27,484 bases of DNA from Larix sibirica (taxonomy: Eukaryota; Streptophyta; Pinopsida; Pinales; Pinaceae). The position numbers and the translations under genes are program-made. Every line of letters begins with the position of its first letter. Within the stretch, counting starts at the first letter, position 1. A model generated the notes under the pieces. The model worked only from the letters and a program-made list of their open reading frames with translations. It was not told the origin of the DNA and searched no databases. The stretch covers positions 34,580 to 62,063 of the forward strand of contig NWUY0300013951.1 of the NCBI GenBank assembly GCA_004151065.3. Reading direction: 5' to 3'. Shown one piece after another: positions 9,345 through 20,528 of this stretch.

Positions 9345-9707
9345 TTTGACATCAATGACAACCAAATTTCAACACACAGGGCCACACAAGTTTAGTATGT
9401 GTAGGGACTGACCTAAATATTTGCTCCAGAAGTTAGTACTGAGGCCTGAATAGACAAAGAAAGAGCTAGTTAGGGTAAGTGTAAAGTTCCAACCTATAAT
9501 AAGTCCCCCGGAAAATCCCATTGAATCAACAGCTAAAAAATCCCAATTAAGCAAATATTTATTTAATTCATGAATTAATTAATACCCTACCCCCGCCATT
9601 TCTTGTATAAGTATGACATCTAGATGCACCTTCTCTAGTCATCTACAAAGGGTGAGTCTCTTATCCAAACTACCAACCCCTTGAATGTTTAATGAAATTA
9701 TGAACAT
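9345..9707 (-). pseudogene. LINE-C endonuclease N-terminal half (copy 2)
   Basis: Same sequence as the endonuclease at the left window edge (start ATG at 9707-9705; SGGLIIGWN block; three in-frame stops). Here it is cut at the tandem-repeat junction and runs into LINE-A RT sequence of copy 1. The join is not in frame with the downstream RT frame, so no chimeric protein is predicted. Confidence 0.83.
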
Positions 9708-10526
9708 TAAGAGCCTATGTAAAGGGGTTTTCTTGATGTAATAACACCGTGTAAAAGTGATTGTTTCTCTTGAGGAACTTCATTGGATGTCTTCTTCTAT
9801 GCAGAGAAAATGAAATACTTCCACCCCACCAGACTAGGAGAAAACAACTTATTTTTATTCTCTTCCAGTCCTTCAATGAGACTCACATCAGAGAATGAAT
9901 TCCCACATCTAGGTTGAATTCCATAACATCTCCCATCTCGATGAACCAAAGTATCAAACAAATCACCAAATCCAATAACTTTAGTTCCTATCTTAGTGTC
10001 TTAATATGATGGGGAGACATTGCTAGAGGAGCCTACTAAATGGGATTGACAGTTCATTTCTTGGCATCCCCCAACCATAGGATGTTTCCCCCTTAAATAT
10101 TTTCTCTTAAGGGTCTAAACCTCATCTGGTGTGGGACATTCCTAATAAACTTCCAATAAAACCTCGAGAACACTATCGAGAGTAGGAACAAACTTACATG
10201 GACAATCATTGATAGATTCCTCGACAATTTTCGTCAGAAGGTATTATGCAACAACCACCTCCAGGGAAGGATATTCATTTACAGGTCCATCCACACTTAG
10301 TGGCTTGTGTCATTTTGTTGGGTCACATCACAAGTCATACAAATCTCGGCAGGGGGGATCCTCTCATCCATCAATGTCTTCCCTGACAACTCAGGTTTGC
10401 ATGATACCTACACCTCGAGAACCTTAAGAGAACTAGAAACATAAATAATAGATTCCACCTATTGAGGATCTCTGGGGACAAAGGGTTCCCCATCTTGAAC
10501 TGTAATAACTATCTCCACATTGTTCC

Positions 10527-11229
10527 CTAATGGAGGGTTCTTCTTGACTTCATCCACCAATGGAACAGAAGGAGAGGCATCCTTCCTCCTCTAGATATTC
10601 TTGTGAAATGAGAGTGAACAATCATACACAAGGTAACCATGAATTCAACAATGCACACACCTAAAATGAATCTTCTAATAATCAATGATTGAGTATGCGC
10701 TAGACTACCCACTTCGTTCTCCAAAGTATCCAAAAATTCCTCCCTAGAATCAATATCCACCAACACACGTGCCATAGTGCATGACCAACTAATCACAAAA
10801 GATTCATCAACCTTTATAGCCTTCCCTAATTGATTTCCCAAATCCATCAAGAAAGTCACCGACCATAATTCCAAGGGGATTCCAAAGAACTTTACTTAGG
10901 TCGGGAATCTATTCAAACACTTTGACCTAGGGTCAAAAGGGGATTCTGTGACTTTTTGGAGAGATAAGCACTACCCATAACAATATCCTAGCCAGAACAA
11001 TCTCTATTTCCTCATTCAATTGAAAATGGAAGATCATCCAACCTTTAACCAATAGGATGAAAGATGGCATGTAACCGAGTAAAGGAATCCAAACATGATT
11101 AATCCACTCTTGTAATTTTTGAGCCAAAATACAATGTCCAGAAAATACCCCACCAAAGTTTTCCCCAAAAACAACATTATCTAAGATACCCCTATATCCT
11201 CTCCCACGAACATTCTAACTTGATACACT
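10527..11229 (-). pseudogene. LINE-C ORF1: DUF4283 plus zinc knuckle (copy 2)
   Basis: Same decayed ORF1 as at 1198-1900, with the same frameshift and the same stops; no difference between the copies was seen inside it. Carries LPLELW-like (IPLELW), GNQLGK and TMARVLVDID landmarks and the degraded knuckle. Confidence 0.8.
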
Positions 11230-11551
11230 CTCTTCCAAACCACCCTACCTGGTCTCCTTCCATTAACTAACCACTAGCATGAATCTCCTATGAAATTTTG
11301 CGTCCATAACTCGACAGACTAGCTAGGTCCAAACCTTAATGAACTATTCCAACACGTTGAAACTATGAAAGTCCCTCACTTCCACCCATCATTCCATTTT
11401 CCTTCACAATACTAGGATCTGAAACCCTCGAATTCTAAAGTTGTGGAGCGATAAATACCAGATCCAAAATGATAAATGTGTTGTGCCTTAAAAGAATAAC
11501 ACCCTTATCAAGTACCAAATTTGAGGGGAATAAGTCTTGATATGATGTATT

Positions 11552-11863
11552 CTAACACGATCTAGACCCCAATATGTTAGATCTATGAATAGTACTAGCC
11601 AATCCCATGTCAAAATTGGTCAAGTGTGAGAGATTAGGATAGGGATCTAGAAATATAGAGCCATTCCCATCCTCCGAAAGGATAGTTCCTTTAGTTTGAC
11701 CTATACTTCTGTAAGCAAAAGTACAAAACCCAATCCGGTTAGGGTTATAAAAAGAGTTCACCGATAAGTATATCCCCCTTAATACCTCTTCATTAGCCTT
11801 GGGCCGAGCAGTAAATAGATCCACCTTGACATCCCTAGGGAGTAAATATGCAAACATCGACAC
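11552..11863 (-). pseudogene. 103-codon open frame upstream of LINE-C ORF1 (copy 2)
   Basis: Identical to the frame at 2223-2534. Function unknown; possible ORF1 N-terminus or open 5' UTR of LINE-C. The interval 11864-12530 is the duplicate of the AT-rich spacer and holds nothing I can name. Confidence 0.3.
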
Positions 11864-13011
11864 TCCCTTGGAATAGGATTTCTGCAGAGTTTACCTCCAT
11901 CCCTTTCTCGAGATTCCCATATATATATAATTCTCTTAATGTGTATAGAGATTTAATTGGTGTCTCTTCTAACATAGATACGGCAATATTAAAGCTATTA
12001 CAATATTTAGACATGATCAATGAACTAATTTAGAATACTAAAATACATACCATGCCATTCCATTGGAAAATGAAGAGTAGTATCAAAAAGTAAAATATAT
12101 GTGCATAGGAGAGAAAGACAATTCCAAAAAAATAAAGGGTTTCCAAAACACAACGATAGGGTAGCTCACATCAAAATTAATGTGGGTCAATACATATCCA
12201 CCTTTCATTCAACCTAATAAAAATGAATGCTTAGGAATATATGTTGAAGAATTATTTCCAATGGAAATAAACATATACACATGTTATTATATGTAAATCC
12301 CCTTGGATATTGAAAACTAGGATACCCAACAAGTTATCCATCGAAAACCAACTAAAGAACATCAACACGGACTAATTACACATTGTTCAAACCATTGCAA
12401 GTGTAGCTTACAAATTTAACTCTACACACAATGGAAGGTACTTGACACTTTTATGATCAACAACCATTATATATTTGTGAATTTGGCTAGGTTCCAAGGA
12501 CAAAAATTATTTAGTTCTACATACTAAGGGTTAATGGGTTTGTATAGGAGTGTGGATGGGGGAAGAATAATGTTGGTTAGGTTTTTATTTCTAGTTCACT
12601 TGTGGTGGTTATAGGATAGATAGCTCATTTCTATGGGCTTATCTCATATCACATCAAGGTTTTCAATAGTTTTTATGGAAGTTTGAGGGATTTTTTGCAC
12701 ACTTGTAGCTTAAGGAATGGGTTGGCATATCATATACTATTCCTATTGCATCCAAGTGAAATCTTGTTTTTAGTGGAAATCATGGTTTATACCTTGGCAT
12801 TTATTGATGAAACTAGGGCCTATCAAATTAATATTCAAATCCCTTCCTTGCAGTTCCTAAGAGAGAAGAAATTATGGATACACTAGGTGTTCGGTTTCTC
12901 ATATATCTCTTTGGAAGTGATGAATATGTTGATGTTTATGAGGTGGTATACAATGATTCAAAAATTATTTTAATGCACGGGTTAGGGATTCTCTGAAACA
13001 TAGTTGGAATT

Positions 13012-13281
13012 GTGGTTAATGGTGTGGGGTCAAGGAGGCCCCCACAACCACCTAAGGCCATAAACATTGTAGATGATTCTCATATTTATGTGGAGGTAAT
13101 AGACTTACTTTTATCTTTTATTACAAATGAAGTTATTGATTTTAAGGACAAAACACTTCAACTTGTATTTAAAATTTCTCACAAGGTGGTTGACAAGGGT
13201 GGGTGCTCTCAACTTTCAAGGAAGTGTTTCCAAAAAGGAGGAGGAATTCAAAGAGTATTAAGAGAAGATACACTAGTATAA
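13012..13281 (+). pseudogene. 89-codon open frame 5' of LINE-B ORF1 (copy 2)
   Basis: Identical to the frame at 3683-3952; no family recognised. Possibly the decayed N-terminus of LINE-B ORF1. Confidence 0.25.
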
Positions 13282-13453
13282 GTTTGATAATGGGGGAAGA
13301 TGTGGTTATGGAGCAAGTGCAGCTCTATCAGGTGATGATTCTAGTAGGTTAATTTCATGGAAGATTAATATTAGAGAAATGAATGAGTATGTGAGTGAGA
13401 AAAGTATGGAAGTGATAGTTATTCCATGCACCTATATTTCCCCTCCTAGATAA

Positions 13454-13919
13454 GGGATGGATAAATTTGATCTCGCAATTTTATAAGGACAAAGATAACA
13501 TTTTGGTTGGGAAATGGTATGGCAACAATTTTAGTTTTTCTCTTAAATTTGGATGCCACTATTTGATCCTATGAGGGAAAGGGTTGATATTCAACCCACA
13601 CGTGTAAATTTGAATTCTATTCCCCTATATTTATGGTAATAAATTGCCTTAACTTTGGTGGGGAACAAGTTGGAATAAAACTTAATATTTATGAGAAAAC
13701 AAGTTCCCTTAAAAGGACATCTACAACCAATATCTATGTAGAAATTAATATGGGTGCTAGTCTCCTAGAAAAAAATGATATCTAAGTAGGGAATCACTCT
13801 TATCATGAGGATATTGACTACGTAAATATACCCTTTTGTTGTTCTATTTTCCATATATATGGTCATCTTAGGAATACATTCCCAAGGAAGGATCCCTGAC
13901 AAAGAGTATGATGTTAAAG
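13454..13919 (+). pseudogene. LINE-B ORF1 remnant, DUF4283/zinc knuckle (copy 2)
   Basis: Duplicate of the ORF1 remnant at 4125-4590 with the FDPMRERVDIQPTRVNLN and DYVNIPFCCSIFHIYGHL landmarks. It differs from copy 1 by one base (13645 t versus 4316 g), beside a stop codon and without effect on any intact reading frame. Confidence 0.75.
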
Positions 13920-14661
13920 AACATATGGAGGAAATTGAGTAAGCAACTAAATAGCCAGAGGCTATCTCAAAGAATCCATTCAATCCTTCTTCAATGAAAG
14001 GGAAGGAAAATTTGAAGGAACCTTCTTCGATTATTATGGAAAAAATATTCAATATATTGTTGGTGATAAATGTATGCCTCCTGGTCCAAGAAAAGGATAG
14101 TCGGGGAGGGTGAGTCCATAGGAAAAGGAGTAATAGGGAGGAAATACTAGGCTCAACAATCTTTACTCAAAGGATACCTTAAATTGTGTTGATGTGTTAA
14201 TCATGAAGGATTACCATAATAAAAATAAGAATAATATATGGAGACTCCCTCTCTAGAAGATATAGATCCTATAGATGATTAGGAAGAATTTTCCCCAAAA
14301 ACAAAGGAACTTAATAATTTTACGACCTATTAAAAGTTTGCTTCTCTAGATGCATGGATTCATTTGGGGAAGGGAAAGAAGAATATCCATAGGAAGAATC
14401 TTGTTGATTTCAATGATAGTATTAGTACATTGTACTCATATGACAAATATTTAATCCCCACTACAAGTAGGCCCAACATCATCTTAGATAAGCTAATTAG
14501 AAGAAGGGAGATATTTTGGGAGAGGGGTAATTAAAAGGAGGTATAGACTTGGATCATTTTAGAGGCCAAGTTGGACTTGGAAGAAAATAATTTATGTCCC
14601 AAGTAAAGAAACAAGTTGATAGAGGAGTATTATCAGCTAAGCAAATGACTAATTTTTTGAG

Positions 14662-15060
14662 ATGATTGTGCTCTCTTACAATATAATAAGTCTAGGAAGT
14701 TCCTACAAAAGAAACGGCTTGAAGAGATTTCTTGCTACAAATAACCCTAAGGTTTTATTGATTCAAAAAACTATTATGAAGATTAATAAGGTTAAGGACG
14801 TTTTATAAGTAACCCTTCTTGGGTGGAGTTTTGAGGCTGTGAATGGAAAAGATAAATTATAAGGCTTGGTGGTGGTATGGTTCAATACCATCCAATTTAG
14901 GAGTATGTATTTTACTCATATTTCCATTTGTGTTGATTCATTATAATTGGATACAAATTATGTTCTAAATGTTATCATTGTCTATGGCCTTTTTATGGGT
15001 CTAGAAGTGTTTTGGATTTCTTTATTTGGCAATCAATTTGTTAGTAAGGATGATGTTTTC
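14662..15060 (+). pseudogene. LINE-B endonuclease N-terminal part (copy 2, joins right half)
   Basis: Duplicate of 5333-5731. This copy is the one whose missing C-terminal half is found across LINE-A at 20529-20831. Together they flank LINE-A and show that LINE-A interrupts the EN domain. Three TAA stops and the IQKT change at the catalytic-Glu motif are shared with copy 1. Confidence 0.8.
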
Positions 15061-15418
15061 TTTTTTGTAAATAAAATGATTGTATTACTGCTGGAAAAGT
15101 TACAGAGCTAGGCTCTTTGAGTCTTGAAAAACCAGACCATCCCGGTTGATCATCAGCCAAACAGGATTCCAAATTAAAGTCTTACAGAACCACAGTAGTC
15201 CAAGACATTCTCGGCTAGAAGCAGCCAAACAAGAGTCTTGTTATCACCAACAATTTGAGCAATAGAAAAACCAAAAAAACTAAAGCACCTACAATATTCA
15301 TTGAGACTACAGTAGAAAACAACAAAAGATCATCATGACTTTCCCATAGAGGCACACCAAAAACAAACTGCAACCGACTCATATGGTAATCACTAGTACG
15401 GCCTCCTTACCGCAACAA

Positions 15419-15854
15419 ACTAGCTGCGACGACACCCAATGGGATGGTTGAGCTCCTTCACACCACCAGGAACAGCTTTAGAGGGTCTCTTGGTGCCCTA
15501 GTGACTGCGGGTCGTATTCTCAGCTTCACCTGCTTTCTTGACCATGAAAGTGAGACCTAGTTTCTTGGCTATGGAAATGATTTTCAGATGCATAACCCTA
15601 CAATCTGAATTATGGGATTTCCAAGCTCTAACTAGTTCCTCGTCACCCTTGCTCTTGTTGACTGATTCCATTAACACATGAGCCATCAAATTCTTCATGA
15701 ACCAATAGGTCATAATCATCCGTTCATAGGTCGATGATCTTCCAGCAGTAGACCCGGGATCGAACACCTAGTATTCGACCTCATTGCGAATTTCGTCTAT
15801 TAGAAGAGCCTGAACAGTCTCCCGCGATTCCTTTTCTACCACCTCGATATCATC
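15419..15854 (-). pseudogene. Residual coding frame in the LINE-A 3' region (copy 2)
   Basis: Same frame as at 6090-6525, with the 89-codon core at 15498-15767 and two TAG stops. Unknown function; see the copy 1 entry for the peptide landmarks. The 350 bp between here and the A-rich 3' tail reads as 3' UTR. Confidence 0.35.
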
Positions 15855-16046
15855 CTAGACAAAAGAAGGGATACGACTCCGGAAAAAAAGTAGGAGACTT
15901 CTGCGCCCTGTATTTTGCAGAAGCCCACGTCACCCTAACCCCCCTTTCCTTTTAACAGTCAGAAGTTTCCCCAACAGCCTATTTCCCACCACCCTCAACA
16001 CTCTTCACATTCCTGGGTAGAACACCATGCTTGGGAGCCATCACTT

Positions 16047-16463
16047 TCAACCCAGCCACTCTGGTGGTCGACCCCAGGAAAAAAATGGGCACTTGCACTC
16101 AAAACAACAATCGACTCTGGTGCGGGAGCTATACACAGTTAAGAGCACATAATAATGGACGGCGATGCAGGGGATATCACCATGATTTAAAAAAATTAGC
16201 TTCATTATGGGAGTAACTGCACAATGATGACAGATCATCATGGTATACGGAACAGAGATCATGAAGGTGATCAAACCACACATCAGAATAACTAGAAAGC
16301 CGCAAGACGTACTGAGAGGGATGTACAAATCCAATCCGTTGGATCTCCTATGCTTCTTTTTGTACCTCCTTATGCCGGCTTCACAGCATAAGAGGTCAGC
16401 AAGTGTCACTTCTTTCATGATTGATCCTAGACACGGATCTCCCTCATAAATGTCGCTTGCCAC
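16047..16463 (-). pseudogene. 138-codon open frame after LINE-A RNase H (copy 2)
   Basis: Identical to 6718-7134, with basic patch and hydrophobic stretch. No family recognised; may be an open 3' UTR. Confidence 0.25.
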
Positions 16464-17227
16464 CTACTATCACCTTCACAATTCTCGGGAGACGCCAAAG
16501 CCACTTGTCTTCCATTAGCCACATCGACCTCCACTAGGTGACGACAATTCCCAATCCATGGTTCATTTCTAAGATCTGCCAACATGCCACACCTGAAGTC
16601 CCTACCAGCATCCACGCCAATATTCATGAGGAGATCTGCCACTTTATTGGCATCTCTCTTGACGTGGGAAAAATATAAGGCAAACTGGTTGACAAGAAAT
16701 CCACGTAGATAATCTAGCCGATCAAGGAGGCGCCAACTAGATGAAACCTTTTCCGATGATTGGCCGCAAAGAAGCTTCATTTCCATCTAAATAATAATCA
16801 TAGAGTCACCTTCAAGAATCACAGGAAGCCGTGCTTCTCGGTTGATCATCTCTATACCTTGTATGAGCCCTTCCAGTTCGTTCGCGTTATTAGAATCGTG
16901 GCCCATGAAACCGAAGAAGACCTTCAAAATAGCCCCCGATGAATCCCTGCAAACCCCACCAAATCCAACTTTCCCAAGGTTACCGCGAGAAGACCCATCG
17001 AAATTGAGTTTGAAAACTGAGGGAGGTGGAGGGGACCAGCGAACCAGAATGACCGGGCAACACAGTCTTTTCTTTTCCCTAAGGCCCTCCAAGTCAGACC
17101 GGTTAATACCCTAGTTGGTCGCGATACGTAATTCACCTGTTGATAAGTCCTTATCTTTGTTATCCCACTGGGAACTTCTGATGGTCTCCCTCATGATCCT
17201 GGCTAGAGTCAACCAAACTTCCTCTTC
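16427..17227 (-). pseudogene. LINE-A ORF2: RNase H domain (copy 2)
   Basis: Duplicate of the RNase H at 7098-7898: LNFDGSS, NELEGL, LEGDS and HVKRDANKVADLL give the D-E-D-H/D set. A TAG at 16787 interrupts it. Here it belongs to a continuous ORF2 that can be followed up through zf-RVT and RT into EN. Confidence 0.85.
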
Positions 17228-18072
17228 CTAGTGACGTTTATGCCTAAAAATGCGCCCATTCTGCTCTTTCCAAATCGACCACATGACCATTCCTGGAAAC
17301 ATCATCCAGAGAGAGCGAATGATGGGGTTCAAGAAGGCCTTAAGATCCCATGCATTTAAAGATTGGTTTGGTTTCCCTCTAATCCTATTACTGCACTGAA
17401 AATCGATGCACCTCTGTCCCATAGAGAAGAGGAGAAAGGACAAGAATCCAGAAGATGACCAATGGATTCCTCCGAGTTGAGGCATAGAATACACTGTGAT
17501 GGGCCCAAGATTCCACGCTTCCTCAGATTTTCACTAGTCAAGATTCATTTCCACAAGACTAGCCAGCAAAAGATCCCAATTTTGGGCCATCTATTCATCC
17601 CCCAAACTTTTCCCCAGAACTTATCCTCTTCTAAGTCATCCTCAATATGATAAGCATAAGCTTCTTTGATATTGAAAGTTCCTCTATGAGAGGTGCCCCA
17701 TCGCAACCTATCCTAGGTGTAATTTTTCTGGATGAACCTATCCTGCAGCATAGTCTTAAAGCTATTAAGAGTCTCAACTGAGATTAATTCCTCCCAACCT
17801 CTCGGACTAAACCAAATCCTGTAACCATCCTGATCGAGGGGTTCCCAATAGTGGCAAACTTTAGTTTTACCCTCAACCAGACCTCTCTCTTTAATTGTCA
17901 ACCATCTAGGATCTTCCCCTAGATTAGGCATTTGGTTCCAAGAGTCATCCCAGAAATTTTCCCCCTCCCCATCATGAATCTCCCAGAAGCAATGATTTTG
18001 GACAAGATGACTCCCTAAGAAGGCTTTCAGCTAGATGTGAGACCCATTTTTGACTTCATTGAATTTGAGCAG
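17228..18072 (-). pseudogene. LINE-A ORF2: linker and zf-RVT (copy 2)
   Basis: Duplicate of 7899-8743 with the CILCLNSEESIGHLLDSC zinc-binding block and the same frameshift (about 17360-17440). It differs from copy 1 at 17960 (t versus c) in the linker. The 61-codon and 88-codon pieces at 17356-17541 and 17228-17494 are the two frames on either side of the frameshift. Confidence 0.82.
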
Positions 18073-19755
18073 CTATCCATGCTCCCTATCCCTTGCATAT
18101 TTAATGTGCCACGGACAAGCCCATGGTTCAGAGCTATGAGTACACCACCTCCACCATATTTTTGCTCTGTAGACCTCACTCATGGCCTCTGGGTCCCTGA
18201 TATCCAAGCCTCCTTTGGCCTTGGGTTTACAAATGTTATCCCATCCAACCAACACAAAAATTTCTCGAAGATCCCTGCCACCCCAGAGAAAATTTCTCTG
18301 CAAGCCCTGAATCTCTTTAAGGATAGACTTGGGTGCAAAGAGCATAGAGAATAAGTAGACCGGCATTGCCTGGAGCACGGATTTGACTAAAATTAATCTA
18401 CTAGGAATATTTAGAGGACGAAGCGCCCAACTAGCCATTTTACTCCTTATGCGATCCAATAGATTCTTCCAAGAAACACTGTGGATCGTCCCCTCCGCCA
18501 AAGGGACCCCCAAGTACTTGGAGGGGAGAGAGCCCCGTGAAAAGCCAAGAATCCTAATAATACTGCACTGAGTGGGAGCGGGAGTGTTGAAGAAGAACAC
18601 TTGGGATTTGCAAGCATTAACTTCCAACCCTGATGCCTTCGCAAAAAGAAAAAGGCAATTTTTGAAGATCCTTGATTCTTGGACTGAAGGGTGCCCCATA
18701 AGCATAGTATCATCCACAAACTATTGGTGAGTCTACTTAACCATACCCACATGAAGCTGGAGCCCCCTGAGCCTACCTTCTTCCACCTGGGACTGCAGGA
18801 TTTTGCTAAGGCCTTCCGCCATTAAGATAAAAAGAAAAGGAGACAAAGGGTCACCTTGTCGGATACCACGAGAAGCATGAAGAAGTTTGGAAGGGGACCC
18901 ATTAAGGATAATGGAATAAAAAGGACTAGAGACCAGATTCATGATCCAAGTCACCCATTTCCTGTCAAAGCCATAGGCCCTCAAGACATCCTGCATGTAC
19001 TCCCATCTAATTTTGTCATAAGATTTGGCTATGTCCGACTTGACTAACATGCCCGGTTTCTTTGTGATCTTCAGGGAGTGCATGATTTCCTGAACCAGGA
19101 TAATACCATCAACAGTTTCTCTACCTTCCACAAACCCGGATTACTCCGGACTGATAAGATTGGGCAGGAGAGGCTTCAACCGATTGGCTATGACCTTAGA
19201 GATGATTTTGTAGATGACATTGCAAATAGCAATTGGTCGAAACTTCCCCGAGGAATCCGCACCCTCTTCTTTTGGGATAAGCGATAAGAAGGTGGCATTA
19301 AAATATTTTAACACTCCCCGACTGCAGCGTGATTCTTCCACGATCTAGTGCACATCCCCTTTGATGAGGTCCTAGAAATGGTGGAAAAAATTGGTGGCGA
19401 ACCCATCGGGACCGAGAGCCTTCCCAAGAGCCATTTGATTCATTGCTTCCTCCACCTCTTGCATAGAAACAACCTAATTGCTCAGCATCTGATTATGCTC
19501 CCTAGTCACCAGGCGAGGGATAAGGCTAGAAATTTTTGCTATGTCATGGTTGCGATCTGTCCTATCTTCTTTAAGCACAGCCTCAAAGTGGTTAGCTAAT
19601 TCTTCCTCAATTTCTCCTCTAGTTTCTGCCTGCTCCCCATTGGATTTACAAATCCTGAGGATTTTGGATCTGTGGCAATTTTGAATGACAGTATTGTGAA
19701 AGAACTTAGTGTTCCTTTCACCTTCCTATAGGCACTGGTTATGGGACTTCTGTTT
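18073..19755 (-). pseudogene. LINE-A ORF2: reverse transcriptase with FVDD box
   Basis: RT copies the element RNA at the nicked target. In order: ERNTKFFHN (N-terminal extension), MALGKALGPDGF, FLSLIPKEEGADSSGKFRPI, IYKIISKVIANRLKPLLPNL, ISPE*SGFVEGRETVDG, SDIAKSYDKIRWEYM (first catalytic Asp), IRQGDPLSPFLFILMAEGL, then THQ*FVDDTMLMG (catalytic Asp pair, with V in place of the usual A), and SKYLGVPL with the thumb landmarks. All pieces are in the same frame from 19755 to 18073. In-frame stops lie near 19732, 19354, 19336, 19141, 18739 and 18727. Most are TAG or TAA where CAG/CAA/TGG would be expected. The repeat border at 18672 lies just after FVDD and does not disturb this copy. Confidence 0.92.
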
Positions 19756-20520
19756 CTAGAAGATATCTTCTTGTCTTTCTCGCACTTCCAGGCGTTCCAG
19801 GTGGACTTGTTCTTGATCATGCAGGTTCACATCCCACCCTTCCTCCATACCTTTCCTGTGAATGAGTTCTAGATCCTCACTCAGTTTCTTTTTGTCATGG
19901 AATATGTTACCAAAATCCTCCCGATTCCAGGTCCGAATCCTAGCTTTCAAGGATTTTAGCTTGTGCTGGAATTGATACATGCTGGACCCCTCTGGAGGGA
20001 CCAATTCCTGCCACCATTGTCTCACCAAATCATTGAATTCCTTGTGTTCCAACCAGAATTGCTCGAAATGAAAAGGCTTAAAGAGCACAGAGTTCGAGAG
20101 ATCCCAGTTAAAACAAATAGGCCAGTGGTCAGAGCCTGCCGACAAAAGGACACTGGCATTGATCTCACCCTTTCCACGAGCAATGTCTTCATTGGTAAGG
20201 AACCAGTCAAGTTTGGATTCCACCAAGTGAGCCCCACCCCTTCTATTGTTCCATGTATACCACCCATTCCATGTTTCTATATCGATGAAGGGGCTGCAAT
20301 TAAGCACATCATAGAAGATTCCTTGGAATCTGTCTAGAATCCTCCATTCTTCTCATTAAGCAATGTGATAAGATTTAAATCCCCACCAACAATCCATGTC
20401 CCAACCTCCGCCTGAATTGACAACCAGGAAAGAAATGCAGGAAAGCCTCTTTATGAGGAGCAGAACTTGGCCCATAAACATTCACTAGTGGGTGGTGGTA
20501 TGAAATTCATTTTGAGACAA
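19756..20520 (-). pseudogene. LINE-A ORF2: endonuclease, 5'-truncated, plus connector to RT
   Basis: APE-type endonuclease, C-terminal two-thirds. HHPLVNVYGPSSAPHKEAF is followed after a frameshift near 20440 by WIVGGDLNLITLLNEKNGG (catalytic Asp/Asn). After another shift near 20350 come LDRFQGIF and a 183-codon intact piece (20307-19756) with WNGWYTWNNRRGG, VESKLDWFL and SAGSDHWPICFN (the SDH catalytic motif). That piece ends in a charged connector toward RT, closed by a TAG at 19756. The N-terminal part (WNIRG and QET motifs) is absent. Coding on this strand fades at about 20500, next to where LINE-B coding on the other strand resumes. Confidence 0.87.
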
Positions 20521-20528
20521 AGTGAAGT

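Larger units (their letters stand above)
9340..18672 (+). repeat. Tandem repeat unit, copy 2 (9.33 kb)
   Basis: Second copy of the unit at 11-9343, in direct orientation and directly abutting it. The 4 bp tcct occurs at 11-14, 9340-9343 and 18669-18672, so both borders and the junction share it. Right of 18672 the LINE-A coding frame continues uninterrupted. This shows the right border of copy 2 is the native context, while the right border of copy 1 (9343) is a novel join. Confidence 0.97.
15061..20520 (-). mobile_element. LINE-A: nearly full ORF2, 5'-truncated, nested in LINE-B
   Basis: Minus-strand L1-like LINE of about 5.46 kb, with EN (C-terminal two-thirds), RT, zf-RVT, RNase H and a 1.3-kb 3' region ending in an A-rich tail at about 15066-15056. 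There is no ORF1 and no EN start, so the element is 5'-truncated, as is common for target-primed insertions. LINE-B EN coding on the opposite strand flanks it on both sides. The right border is approximate (20490-20528). I did not find a target-site duplication. Decay is modest: one frame is followed from 20307 to about 17450 with scattered TAG/TAA/TGA stops. Confidence 0.88.

Noticed and set aside
10209-10427. Plus-strand 72-codon open frame present only in copy 2
   Set aside because: It appears only because of the single a/c difference at 1007/10336, which removes a stop; no motif and antisense to the LINE-C ORF1/ORF2 interval.
11-18672. Tandem units as LTRs or a satellite repeat
   Set aside because: The unit is 9.3 kb, occurs only twice, has no TG...CA ends and its borders cut through LINE coding sequence.
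19963-20337. Plus-strand 124-codon open frame
   Set aside because: It is the antisense shadow of the LINE-A endonuclease frame 19756-20307, which has clear WNNRR and SDH motifs.
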